Shown: positions 44,320-52,644, numbered from the stretch's first letter. The stretch is DNA of 64,000 bases from Pedobacter psychrodurus (GCF_004331735.1 NZ_SJSO01000011.1:113572-177571), one strand, 5' to 3'. The notes: a model not told the origin generated them from the letters alone. Numbers and translations: made by a program.

Positions 44320-46692
44320 TTATTCATATTTTAATGCATCAACAGGATTTGCTTTTGCCACCTTAACCGACTGGACACTAACCGTAAGTATGGCAATGAG
44401 TACCGATAAAGCAATAGCTACAATAAATGGCAATGCTGATATAGCAATACGATATTCGAAAGCTGAAAGCCATTTATTTACAATGATATATGCTAATGGG
44501 AACGCTATAAGATTGGCAATGGCCACCAATTTTATAAAATCTTTATTTAGCAGCACGAGGATATTGCCAGTGCTGGCGCCTAAAACCTTACGGATACTGA
44601 TTTCTTTTTTGCGTTGCTCTGCCATAAAAAGTGCCAGACCTAATAATCCTAAACAAGAAATGAAAATGGCGAAACCACCAAACCAGTTTGAAAGTGAACC
44701 TAAAAGTTTTTCATTTTTAAATTTCACTTCAAAAGATTCGTTCACAAATTTGCGGTTAACAGGATAATTAGGTTCCATTTGCTTCACTAAATCATCAATT
44801 TTACCCAGTGATGAACTGATATTTTGATTTGGATTTAACCGCGCAATGATAACCTTCGCATCGTCCTTTACATTAACCCTAAAAATCATTGGGGCCACTC
44901 TCTGGTACACACTTTCTACCACAAAATCTTTAACAATACCAACTATAGTTAGCTTTTTGTCTCCCCAGAAAGTAATAACCTTACCGATCGGATTCTTTAA
45001 TCCCATCATTTTCACAGCCGCTTCATTTAACAATACACTAGCTGTATCATTAGGAAATTTCGCAGAAAACTCCCTACCACTAACCATCTTAGTTCCAATA
45101 GTTTCAACAAAATCATATCCTATTGCTCTATGATTAAAAGAAATAGCCTCGTTCGGGTTTTTACCTTCCCATTCTACACCCGTTGTATTATCTCCTCCTT
45201 CAGTAAAATCTGTACTAAAAAAAGTAACATCGCTTGCAGCGCCTGATTCTAGTAGTTGCGTTTTAAGCAATTCTAATTTACCAGCATCATTCATTTTACC
45301 GGATACCGCTATTTGAATTAAATTGGATTGATCGTAACCAATAGGCTTATTTTTAACATAGTTAAGTTGCTGATAAATTACTGCTGTACAAATAATTAAA
45401 CTTGCAGCAAAAACGAATTGGCCAACCACTAATACTTTCCTCACCGAAGTGGATGAATCTGCTTTAAGCGTGAAACCTTTTAAAACTTTGATAGGCTCAA
45501 AAGAAGATAGATACAGCGCGGGATAACTACCCGCAATAAAGCCGGTTAAAATCATTAAACCCAATAATGCTAACCAAAATGGGCCATTATAATAATCGAT
45601 TGTTAATTTAATATCTAACAAACTATTAAAATATGGCAAACTAACCTCAATTAAGATAAAAGCTAAACCTGTGGCGATAAATGTGATGAGCAGGGATTCT
45701 AAAAAAAACTGATTAATTAACGATTTACGTGTCGATCCAATTGCTTTACGAACGCCAACTTCTTTTGCCCTACGCTCTGAGCGTGCTGTAGATAAATTCA
45801 TAAAATTTACACAGGCAATTAGCAATATGCAAAAGGCCAGCAATAAAAATATTTTAAGCTGATCTATTTTTCCACCTACCGATTTACCGTTTTGAAAATC
45901 ATCGTATAAGTGCCATTTGGTTAAAGGATGCAATAAAGCTACTGCTGTATTATCTTTTTGATTGCGTTTGTAAATACCATGCATCAAATCATTTGCAGTA
46001 GTGAAAAAGTTATTATCCTTTAACTGAACAAGTGTTAAACACATGTTGTTCCCCCAATTGCCTTCCTTTACCCAAGATTGACGCTTTTCGAATAATGCCC
46101 AAGGCATAATACATTCAAAAATTAGGCTGCTATTTGCAGGAGCATCTTCTATTACAGCTTCAACTTTTAATACTTCCTCGTTCTCGAGCTTTACTGTCTT
46201 ATTAATAGGATCTTCATTTCCAAATAATTTTGTTGCAAAAGATTTGGTAAGGATGATGGTATTTACATCTTTTAAAACTTTTGCTGAATTACCTTCAAGA
46301 AATTTATAATCCAATATTTTAATAAAATTCTGATCGGCAAAGACGGCATTGCTATTTATCTTATTATCGCCAACGGTAATGAGTTGTTTCCTCGGATAAG
46401 TAGTGTGAGAGGTATACTTAACGCCGGGGATTTTTTCTTGCACTTCTTTAGCCATAACATTTGGTGTCCACGCCCAGCTAAAAGTTTTACCACTTGCCTC
46501 CATGTTTTGATAAACTACATAAGTTTTGTCATTATTGGTGAATTGCTTATCGTAGCTCCATTCATAAGCAACATAGAGCAACAAAACCATGCAACTGGCC
46601 AAGCCAATGGCTAATCCTCCAATGTTAATTAAGGAGAATCCCTTGTTTTTCCAGAGGTTTCGCAAAGCGATTTTTAAGTTTAATTTGAACAT
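44320..46692 (-). CDS. MacB-like ABC permease 1 of 5
   Basis: A 790-aa member and the first permease of the array after the canonical ATPase and fusion protein. It starts MFKLNLKIALRNLWKNKGFSLINIGGLAIGLASCMVLLLYVAYEWSY, with coupling helices RRAKEVGVRKAIGSTRKS and RKKEISIRKVLGASTGN and the tail NPVDALKYE. The MacB-core periplasmic domain would contact the fusion protein encoded upstream. The exported substrate is unknown. Confidence 0.88.
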   Translation of the reverse strand: MFKLNLKIALRNLWKNKGFSLINIGGLAIGLASCMVLLLYVAYEWSYDKQFTNNDKTYVVYQNMEASGKTFSWAWTPNVMAKEVQEKIPGVKYTSHTTYPRKQLITVGDNKINSNAVFADQNFIKILDYKFLEGNSAKVLKDVNTIILTKSFATKLFGNEDPINKTVKLENEEVLKVEAVIEDAPANSSLIFECIMPWALFEKRQSWVKEGNWGNNMCLTLVQLKDNNFFTTANDLMHGIYKRNQKDNTAVALLHPLTKWHLYDDFQNGKSVGGKIDQLKIFLLLAFCILLIACVNFMNLSTARSERRAKEVGVRKAIGSTRKSLINQFFLESLLITFIATGLAFILIEVSLPYFNSLLDIKLTIDYYNGPFWLALLGLMILTGFIAGSYPALYLSSFEPIKVLKGFTLKADSSTSVRKVLVVGQFVFAASLIICTAVIYQQLNYVKNKPIGYDQSNLIQIAVSGKMNDAGKLELLKTQLLESGAASDVTFFSTDFTEGGDNTTGVEWEGKNPNEAISFNHRAIGYDFVETIGTKMVSGREFSAKFPNDTASVLLNEAAVKMMGLKNPIGKVITFWGDKKLTIVGIVKDFVVESVYQRVAPMIFRVNVKDDAKVIIARLNPNQNISSSLGKIDDLVKQMEPNYPVNRKFVNESFEVKFKNEKLLGSLSNWFGGFAIFISCLGLLGLALFMAEQRKKEISIRKVLGASTGNILVLLNKDFIKLVAIANLIAFPLAYIIVNKWLSAFEYRIAISALPFIVAIALSVLIAILTVSVQSVKVAKANPVDALKYE

Positions 46693-46700
46693 ATTTTTAT

Positions 46701-46732
46701 TGTTTGGCGATAAGCGTTTAGTGTGTGGCGTT
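46701..46732. repeat. GTTTGGCG repeat upstream of permease 1
   Basis: TGTTTGGCGATAAGCG then GTGTGTGGCGTTC, a one-armed copy of the dyad. Confidence 0.5.
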
Positions 46733-46757
46733 CAAAAATGCCTACCTGGTGGTCTTT

Positions 46758-46806
46758 ACCATTTTGCCTTCCCAAATCTCCCCATCCGGGGAAGATTATT
46801 GGGCGG
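46758..46806. repeat. CCTTCCC...GGGGAAG palindrome
   Basis: CTTCCCAAATCTCCCCATCC then GGGGAAGATTATTGGG form a palindromic unit of the kind that flanks the DUF559 gene, in a diverged form. Confidence 0.42.
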
Positions 46807-46908
46807 CTATTATTAACTAAACTAAAATCTTTTTTGAGGTTGAAGGTTTAGAGCTAAAGGTTTAAGATGTGATTTAACCATATGCCTTAAACCTTTTACC
46901 TTAGGCCT

Positions 46909-47607
46909 CTATATCAGCTCTTCGTTCCTGCTTTTGTTTATCTTCTCCGATATCACATGACCATCTTTCAGATTGATAATCCTGTTTGAAAAACTTGCAT
47001 CATGACTGGAGTGCGTAACCATCACGATGGTCGTTCCGGTTTCATTCAGTTCGCAAAGTAGCTCCATTACTTCGTTACCATGTGCGCTATCCAGATTTCC
47101 GGTAGGCTCATCAGCCAGAACTAATTTTGGTTTGGTAACCAAAGCCCTTGCTACGGCTACACGCTGCTGCTGTCCACCTGATAATTGTTGAGGAAAATGA
47201 CCGCTACGGTTTACAATATTCATTCTTTCGATAATTTCATTTACCAGCCTCTTGCGTTCTCCAGCAGGAATCTTGTTATAAATTAATGGCAGTTCGATAT
47301 TTTCGAAAACGGTTAATTCATCAATCAGATTGAAATTCTGGAAAACGAAGCCCATATTTCTTTTTCTGAAATTAGAACGTTCCCTATCGTTAAGTGTTAA
47401 AAGTTCAGTGTCGATAAACTTATAACTTCCACTTTCGGGCTTATCTAATAAACCCATTACATTTAATAAGGTAGATTTCCCGCAGCCCGATGGGCCCATG
47501 ATAGAAACAAATTCTCCAGCTGCAACATGGAGGTTAATGCCGTTAAGTGCCGTAGTTTCTACTTCTTCGGTTTTGTAAACTTTTTCCAGATTTTCTATTT
47601 TAATCAT
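46909..47607 (-). CDS. MacB-type ABC transporter ATPase, canonical
   Basis: A 232-aa ATPase: Walker A GPSGCGKST, Q-loop VFQNFNLIDEL, signature LSGGQQQRVAVARAL, Walker B LVLADEPTGNLDSAHG, H-loop VTHSSHDA. It is encoded between the fusion protein gene (102 bases upstream) and permease 1 (216 bases downstream) and presumably powers some or all of the five permeases. All ATP-site residues are intact, in contrast to the second ATPase at 33752. Confidence 0.9.
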   Translation of the reverse strand: MIKIENLEKVYKTEEVETTALNGINLHVAAGEFVSIMGPSGCGKSTLLNVMGLLDKPESGSYKFIDTELLTLNDRERSNFRKRNMGFVFQNFNLIDELTVFENIELPLIYNKIPAGERKRLVNEIIERMNIVNRSGHFPQQLSGGQQQRVAVARALVTKPKLVLADEPTGNLDSAHGNEVMELLCELNETGTTIVMVTHSSHDASFSNRIINLKDGHVISEKINKSRNEELI

Positions 47608-47680
47608 AGCTTTTTAGTATCAAGTATAAGGTATCAAGACCTGATTATATTGTTAATTTTATTGTCTATTTGGTTAATTG

Positions 47681-47709
47681 ACGCTAAACCCCTAACGCTA
47701 ATCGCTAAC
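47681..47709. repeat. CGCTAAACCCCTAACGCTAA repeat
   Basis: An A/C-rich, one-armed copy of the GCG family between the ATPase gene and the fusion protein gene. Confidence 0.45.
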
Positions 47710-48954
47710 CTATTTATTAATCTCCACCTGATCATACTGGTTAAACTGATCGTAAGACGAAGTAATTACTTCATCACCTTTTTGCAAACCATCCAATATT
47801 TCGTAGTACAGATAGTTTTTACGCCCGATTTTTACATTTTTCTTGGTTGCTTTACCATTAGTTACCACAAATACCCAAGAACCGCCTGTACTCTGGAAAA
47901 ACTGTCCCTGAGCCAGAAGCAGCGATTTGCTATTATCAGACAGCGTTAATTTTGTTTGTAACGATAATCCGCGACGTAAACCTTCAGGTGCTGCTCCTTT
48001 AAAAACCATTTCTACCTGAAACTGACCTGCTGTAACCTCGGGTATTACTTTACTCACGGTTAAGTTATAAGTTTTACCATTAAACTCACAGTTAGCCGTT
48101 TGTCCTTCTTTTACCCGATTGATATAATATTCATCAACACCTGCCTGAAGTTTATAACCTTGCAATACGTCAATCTTTCCAATCATTTCGTTAGAATTAT
48201 ATGATTTACCAATTACAGGATCGTAAGAGGATAATTTACCTGATACCGGAGCTTTAATCGTCATATTTTCGATGTTATTGCGGATCATCTCTAAACTTTC
48301 ATTCATTTGTCCCATCGATTGATCGATTTGAGCCAGTTGCATTTTACGGCTTTGATTTTCTTGCTTAATGGCCTGACGTACAATTTTCAATTTGCCCTGA
48401 TAATATTCATAATCCTGGCTTGATTTATTAAATTCTTGTTGTGTAATTACTTTTTTAGTGAAAAGAGAACTATCTAAACGATATTGGCGGGTTGCCGTTC
48501 TTAAGCTATTTTCTACATCCAAAACATCTTGATTTAAAACCCTCTGGTTTTGCTCTAAATCCAATCTCGATTTACGCAACTGATTAATCTGCTCTGTAGC
48601 TGCTGTTTGGCTTGAAGTATAACTCAACATGGCATTTGAATTGGAAATTCTTAGTAATGGGGTTCCTTTTACAACAGAAGCACCATTTTCAGTAAAAATT
48701 TCGGCAACCGTGCCACCCTCTGATGAACTTACAATTACCGAAGTTAACGGAACTACACTGGCATTTAATAACACTACATCTTCAAAATCGCCATATTCTA
48801 CTTTACTGATGGTTAATTTATCGGCATCTGCACTGTAAACTTTTTTGAGGGATAAAGTATAGCCATAAATTACAACTGCCACGAAAGCAATTGCTCCACC
48901 CATAATTAACAGGGTTTTAGTGCTAAATCTTTTCTTCTCTATTTTCTTATCCAT
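47710..48954 (-). CDS. Efflux membrane fusion protein (HlyD/MacA-like)
   Basis: A 414-aa periplasmic adaptor. A cytoplasmic N-terminus (MDKKIEKKRFSTK) precedes one membrane anchor (TLLIMGGAIAFVAVVIYGYTL). A lipoyl-like half motif (GGTVAEIFTENGASVVKGTPLLRI), a long coiled-coil hairpin (about 105-235), the second half motif (IKAPVSGKLSSYDPVIGKSYN) and beta-barrel domains follow. The start is the ATG of MDKKIE at 48954; the longer frame runs into the promoter region. It is first in the operon and is followed by the ATPase and five permeases. No outer-membrane TolC-like channel gene is in the window. Confidence 0.9.
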   Translation of the reverse strand: MDKKIEKKRFSTKTLLIMGGAIAFVAVVIYGYTLSLKKVYSADADKLTISKVEYGDFEDVVLLNASVVPLTSVIVSSSEGGTVAEIFTENGASVVKGTPLLRISNSNAMLSYTSSQTAATEQINQLRKSRLDLEQNQRVLNQDVLDVENSLRTATRQYRLDSSLFTKKVITQQEFNKSSQDYEYYQGKLKIVRQAIKQENQSRKMQLAQIDQSMGQMNESLEMIRNNIENMTIKAPVSGKLSSYDPVIGKSYNSNEMIGKIDVLQGYKLQAGVDEYYINRVKEGQTANCEFNGKTYNLTVSKVIPEVTAGQFQVEMVFKGAAPEGLRRGLSLQTKLTLSDNSKSLLLAQGQFFQSTGGSWVFVVTNGKATKKNVKIGRKNYLYYEILDGLQKGDEVITSSYDQFNQYDQVEINK

Positions 48955-48987
48955 GTGTTCGGTTGTACTGTTTGGTTTCACTAATAA

Positions 48988-49004
48988 CCAAGCTTGTGCC
49001 AAAA
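48988..49004 (-). promoter_or_regulatory. Sigma-54-like element before the efflux operon
   Basis: On the minus strand the sequence reads TTTTGGCACAAGCTTGG, 34-50 bases before the fusion protein ATG. TGGCAC matches the -24 element exactly; the -12 part (TTGG with one base less spacing instead of TTGC) is imperfect. It sits downstream of two regulator-type dyads. No perfect TTTG/TAnnTTTG promoter is visible here. Confidence 0.42.
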
Positions 49005-49064
49005 GCACAAAATATAATTAAAGCGCTAACAATCAATAAATTAAAAGTTATCTTATTTTTTATC

Positions 49065-49101
49065 TGTTCATTATCGGACAGTTGATGTGCGGGAGCGGAC
49101 A
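49065..49101. promoter_or_regulatory. Paired 16-bp dyads, candidate enhancer of the NtrC-type regulator
   Basis: TGTTCATTATCGGACA (49065-49080) and TGTGCGGGAGCGGACA (49086-49101) follow the pattern TGTnC-N6-GnACA and start exactly 21 bases apart, two turns of DNA. They lie about 60-95 bases upstream of the sigma-54-like element, which is a normal enhancer distance. The NtrC-type regulator gene is divergent, 670 bases away. Confidence 0.6.
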
Positions 49102-49130
49102 GTTTTGGTATTTTTGCCTCACCCCTTTAT

Positions 49131-49160
49131 CCCCTCTCCATGTGGAGAGGGGCAGGGAGG
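49131..49160. repeat. CCCCTCTCC/GGAGAGGGG palindrome, left of the DUF559 gene
   Basis: A perfect 9-bp stem CCCCTCTCC / GGAGAGGGG with loop ATGT, followed by CAGGGAGGAG. Confidence 0.7.
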
Positions 49161-49255
49161 AGAAAAAAGCAAGGTACAGAGAATAGGTTTGATACTTCTG
49201 ATGTAAAATAAAAAGCATAAACATTATCTTTAATAGGTTAAGTAATCAATAAGAT

Positions 49256-49633
49256 ATGGATGATTATAAGGATAAGTTATTTCATAGTGCCAATTCGAAG
49301 CTGTTTGAATTTTCGAAAGCATTGCGAAAAAATCAAACAGAGGCTGAAGAAATCATGTGGCAATGTTTGAGAAATAGAAAAATCCTGAATTTTAAATTTA
49401 GAAGACAACATCCATTACACAAATATATAGCGGATTTTTATTGCCCGGAAGCGAAATTGGTAATTGAAGTTGATGGAGGAATACATGAAAAAGCCGAAAA
49501 TCAAGAATATGATCAAAACCGAACTGATGAACTTAAGCAGATTGGAATAACGGTAATCCGATTTACGAATGAGGATGTAAATAATAACCTGGATAAGGTT
49601 ATAAATGTTATTAAAAGATACCTTTCTCCTTGA
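49256..49633 (+). CDS. DUF559 endonuclease-like protein
   Basis: A 125-aa protein of the DUF559 family, related to very-short-patch-repair and PD-(D/E)XK nucleases: KALRKNQTEAEEIMWQCLRNRKILNFKFRRQHPLHKYIADFYCPEAKLVIEVDGGIHEKAENQEYDQNRTDELKQIGITVIRF. The core D/E...EVDG acids and the K are visible. It lies between the efflux operon and the two-component genes but has no obvious link to either. Its last codons and stop (CTCCTTGAGG) read into a repeat, and related G/C-rich palindromes lie on both sides. No biochemical role is established for this family. Confidence 0.85.
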   Translation: MDDYKDKLFHSANSKLFEFSKALRKNQTEAEEIMWQCLRNRKILNFKFRRQHPLHKYIADFYCPEAKLVIEVDGGIHEKAENQEYDQNRTDELKQIGITVIRFTNEDVNNNLDKVINVIKRYLSP

Positions 49634-49735
49634 GGATAGGGAGGCAGGCACCAAAAATTACACCCAACAAGAACATTAGGTTCAAACCACTTTACTGCAA
49701 ATCCCTCTCTTCAAGGAGAGGGACAGCAAAAAAGA
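49617..49735. repeat. CTCC...GGAGG repeats to the right of the DUF559 gene
   Basis: The first part (TCTCCTTGAGGATAGGGAGG) overlaps the stop codon. The second is the palindrome CCCTCTC / GAGAGGG (49703-49722) with loop TTCAAG. They mirror the palindrome at 49131-49152. Confidence 0.65.
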
Positions 49736-49768
49736 ATAAATATATACTAACTTTAATAGGGAGAGGTT

Positions 49769-51139
49769 ATGCTTGATGCCACAGTTTTAATTATCGATGA
49801 CGACGACGATATCCTGCTTAGTGCCCGTTTGTTTTTAAAGCAGCAGGTAAAACAGGTGATTACCTGTAAATCGCCAAAAGAGATCAACGTTTTGTTAAGT
49901 AAAAATGAAATAGACATCATTTTGCTCGACATGAATTACCAAAAAGGTGCTAGTGATGGCCGCGAAGGATTATATTGGCTAGAACATATTTTATCGATTG
50001 ATAAAGATTATGTAGTCATATTAATGACTGCTTTTGGCAATGTTGAACTGGCAGTAAAGGCGATTAAAAAAGGAGCTACCGATTTTATTCTTAAACCCTG
50101 GGAAAACGAAAAGCTGTTTGCCACCATTTCTTCGGCATCTAAACTCCGCGAATCGACCAAAAAGGTAAAGAAACTAGAAAAAATACATTCCTCGTTACAA
50201 AAAGATCTAACAAGAGGTTTCGAGAATATTGTTGGACAGGCAGATGAAATAAAACAATTGCAAAATACGCTCTTAAAAGTAGCCCCTACCGATGCCAATG
50301 TGCTTATTCTGGGCGAAAACGGAACGGGAAAACAAGTTTTCGCCTATGAGATTCATGGAAACTCGCAGCGGAAAAACCAGGTTTTTATGCATGTGGATTT
50401 AGGTTCATTAAACGAAAATTTATTTGAAAGTGAATTATTCGGTTATGCCAAAGGTGCTTTTACCGATGCCAAGGAAGATAAACCTGGCCGCTTTGAACTT
50501 GCCGATGGTGGAACGATCTTTTTAGATGAGATTGGAAATTTAACCTTACCGCTTCAGGCTAAACTTTTAAGTGTTTTGCAAAACCGTACAGTTACCCGCT
50601 TAGGTGAAAGTAAAGAACGCAAGGTAAATGTTCGCCTAATAACGGCTACAAATATGCCCTTGAACGAAATGGTATCTAAAAACACCTTCAGACAGGATTT
50701 ACTTTTCCGAATTAATACGGTTGAGCTTTTATTACCGGCATTGCGTAAACGTGGAACAGATATTTTACTTTTGGCCAATCATTTTATGCAGGTTTTTAGC
50801 TCAAAATACCATAAAGATATAAGAAAACTAAGTATTAAAGCTCAAGAAGCACTTTTACAATATAAATGGCCAGGCAATGTGCGCGAGTTACAGCACGTTT
50901 TAGAAAGAGCCGTTATTATGAGCGATGGTGCTGATATTGCAGAAGAAGATCTGCAGTTAAGTCCGCAGCGCTACGCACAGAATAACGCAATGCCTGATGA
51001 AATGGCACTTGAGGATATGGAAAAAATGATGGTGCAGAAAGCAATTGATAAACACAAAGGAAATATATCAAAAGCCGCAGCAGAATTAGGCTTAACGCGA
51101 GCTGCATTGTACAGAAGAATTGAGAAATTTGGAATCTAA
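49769..51139 (+). CDS. NtrC-type sigma-54-dependent response regulator
   Basis: A 456-aa regulator in three parts. The receiver domain (2-115) has the acidic pocket IDDDDD, phosphoacceptor D54 (ILLDMNY), T87 and K109. The AAA+ domain (about 150-385) has Walker A GENGTGKQ (182-189), GAFTDA (229-234) in place of the usual GAFTGA sigma-54 contact loop, Walker B GGTIFLDEIGN and the arginine finger area DLLFRIN. The C-terminal Fis-type helix-turn-helix is GNISKAAAELGLTRAALYRRI. An upstream GGGAGAGG serves as ribosome binding site. It is cotranscribed with the histidine kinase and divergent from the efflux operon, its most likely target. Confidence 0.93.
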   Translation: MLDATVLIIDDDDDILLSARLFLKQQVKQVITCKSPKEINVLLSKNEIDIILLDMNYQKGASDGREGLYWLEHILSIDKDYVVILMTAFGNVELAVKAIKKGATDFILKPWENEKLFATISSASKLRESTKKVKKLEKIHSSLQKDLTRGFENIVGQADEIKQLQNTLLKVAPTDANVLILGENGTGKQVFAYEIHGNSQRKNQVFMHVDLGSLNENLFESELFGYAKGAFTDAKEDKPGRFELADGGTIFLDEIGNLTLPLQAKLLSVLQNRTVTRLGESKERKVNVRLITATNMPLNEMVSKNTFRQDLLFRINTVELLLPALRKRGTDILLLANHFMQVFSSKYHKDIRKLSIKAQEALLQYKWPGNVRELQHVLERAVIMSDGADIAEEDLQLSPQRYAQNNAMPDEMALEDMEKMMVQKAIDKHKGNISKAAAELGLTRAALYRRIEKFGI

Positions 51140-51202
51140 GCTGAAAGCTGAAAGACCAGAGCTTAAAGCTTTAGTCTTTCGCCTTTAAGCTTTCAGCTTT
51201 AA
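51140..51202. repeat. Large AAGCTTTAAGC-type palindrome between regulator and kinase
   Basis: Left arm AAGCTGAAAGCTGAAAGAC and right arm GTCTTTCGCCTTTAAGC then TTTCAGCTTT are mutually complementary over most of their length. The motif AAAGCTTTA recurs at 1228, 7893 and 14470. Confidence 0.65.
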
Positions 51203-51206
51203 AAAC

Positions 51207-52559
51207 ATGTTTTATCAACGTTTTACTTTTCGTTTAATATTTCGCCTGCTGATTATCAATCTGTTAGGCTACCTCTTATTTTACCTAATTAAAAACACTC
51301 AGCTCTGGTTTACCATAATCGGGGTTGCACTGATTTTATTGGGAGCAATTATTTCACTTTACTATTACATCAATCAAATCCGATCAGATATTAACCGTTT
51401 TATTCTTGCCGTTAAAACAAGAGATCATACCTTAAACTTTAAAAACAAGGCAACTAAAGGAAGTTTTCCTGAGTTATACGAATCCTTTAGCGATATTTTA
51501 CAGGTACATAAACAGATCCGATTGGAACAGGAAGCCATGTTTCAACTGATAAAAACCATCCTGGAACAGGTTCCTGTAGGTGTAATTGTGGTGAACAATA
51601 CTGAGCAGGAGAAAGAAGAGATTGCATTTTTTAACCAGGCAGCATCCAATCTTTTAGGCGTTCCTGCTTATAAATATTGGCATCGGTTAAAGGAGCATCT
51701 ACCCAATTTTTCTAACGAGATAGAACAGATTTCTACAGGAGGGAAAAGATTTTTGGAGCTAAAAATCCAGGACAAACTGATTCAATTGTCAACCGAGGTG
51801 ATCCCTTTAAACCTTTATGGGAATAATTATACCATTATTAGTTTTCAAAACATTAAAGATGAAATTGAGCAAAAAGAAACAGAAGCATGGAATAGATTAA
51901 TTGGCGTAATTTCTCATGAGATCTTAAATTCGATCACACCAATCAGCTCATTATCAGATACCATAAACAAAATGGTAACAGACAAGAAAATGCTCACTGA
52001 GGATGAAATGGACGATTTAAAAACGGCTTTGCAAACCATACAACGAAGATCATCGGGTTTATTGGATTTTGTAAAAGACTATCGATTAATTGCAGAGCTG
52101 CCTACACCAAATCTTGAACCGCATACCATTGGCGAAATACTGAAACATATTAAAGTATTAATGCAGCCATTTGCCAAAGTTAAAAACGTGGTATTGGATG
52201 TGGAGCAAACTTCTTCAAAAATCACCATCCAGCTTGATTTAAAATTAGTTGAACAAGTGCTGATTAACCTGATTACCAACAGTATTTATGCTGTAGAAAA
52301 CAGAGAACACCCACACATTAGCGTAAATTACCGCTTAGAAAACACCAAACTTTATATAGATGTTACCGATAATGGAAAAGGTATCGATGCTGGTGACCTG
52401 GAGAAGATTTTTGTTCCATTTTATACCACCAGAAAAAATGGATCAGGAATAGGCTTAACCATTAGCCGCAATATTATGAAAATGCACAGGGGCAGTATAG
52501 AAGTTATTTCTATCCCCGATAATAGCACTACTTTTTCGTTGGTATTTAATTATGTTTAA
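51207..52559 (+). CDS. Sensor histidine kinase (NtrB-like), partner of the NtrC-type regulator
   Basis: A 450-aa inner-membrane kinase. Two membrane segments (about 8-27 and 34-53) enclose a very short periplasmic stretch, so sensing is probably intramembrane or cytoplasmic. A HAMP-like linker and a PAS-like domain (about 113-215, VPVGVIVVNNTEQ) follow. The HisKA helix carries the phosphoacceptor in SHEILNSITP (H237). The HATPase domain has the N box NLITNSIYAVEN, G1 DNGKGID and G2 GSGIGLTISRNIM. All boxes are intact. Confidence 0.92.
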   Translation: MFYQRFTFRLIFRLLIINLLGYLLFYLIKNTQLWFTIIGVALILLGAIISLYYYINQIRSDINRFILAVKTRDHTLNFKNKATKGSFPELYESFSDILQVHKQIRLEQEAMFQLIKTILEQVPVGVIVVNNTEQEKEEIAFFNQAASNLLGVPAYKYWHRLKEHLPNFSNEIEQISTGGKRFLELKIQDKLIQLSTEVIPLNLYGNNYTIISFQNIKDEIEQKETEAWNRLIGVISHEILNSITPISSLSDTINKMVTDKKMLTEDEMDDLKTALQTIQRRSSGLLDFVKDYRLIAELPTPNLEPHTIGEILKHIKVLMQPFAKVKNVVLDVEQTSSKITIQLDLKLVEQVLINLITNSIYAVENREHPHISVNYRLENTKLYIDVTDNGKGIDAGDLEKIFVPFYTTRKNGSGIGLTISRNIMKMHRGSIEVISIPDNSTTFSLVFNYV

Positions 52560-52644
52560 TCATTTGAATGTTTTTTTGAACTAAAATATCAAACAAAAAC
52601 CAGTTTAATACGCTTTTAATGATGTGGATACATCAAATACAAGC

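Noticed and set aside
33752..46692. Permease array as a mobile element or genomic island
   Set aside because: No integrase, transposase, tRNA junction or target duplication is visible; codon use resembles the neighbours. Tandem duplication explains it.
34441..46732. Repeated GCG dyads as a CRISPR array
   Set aside because: The copies lie between genes kilobases apart, have no regular spacers, and no cas genes are present.
49103..49116. Plus-strand TTGGTATTTTTGC near the regulatory dyads as a sigma-54 promoter
   Set aside because: The GG and GC are 7 bases apart rather than 10. TATTTTTG alone resembles a -7 box but lacks a TTTG at the right distance.
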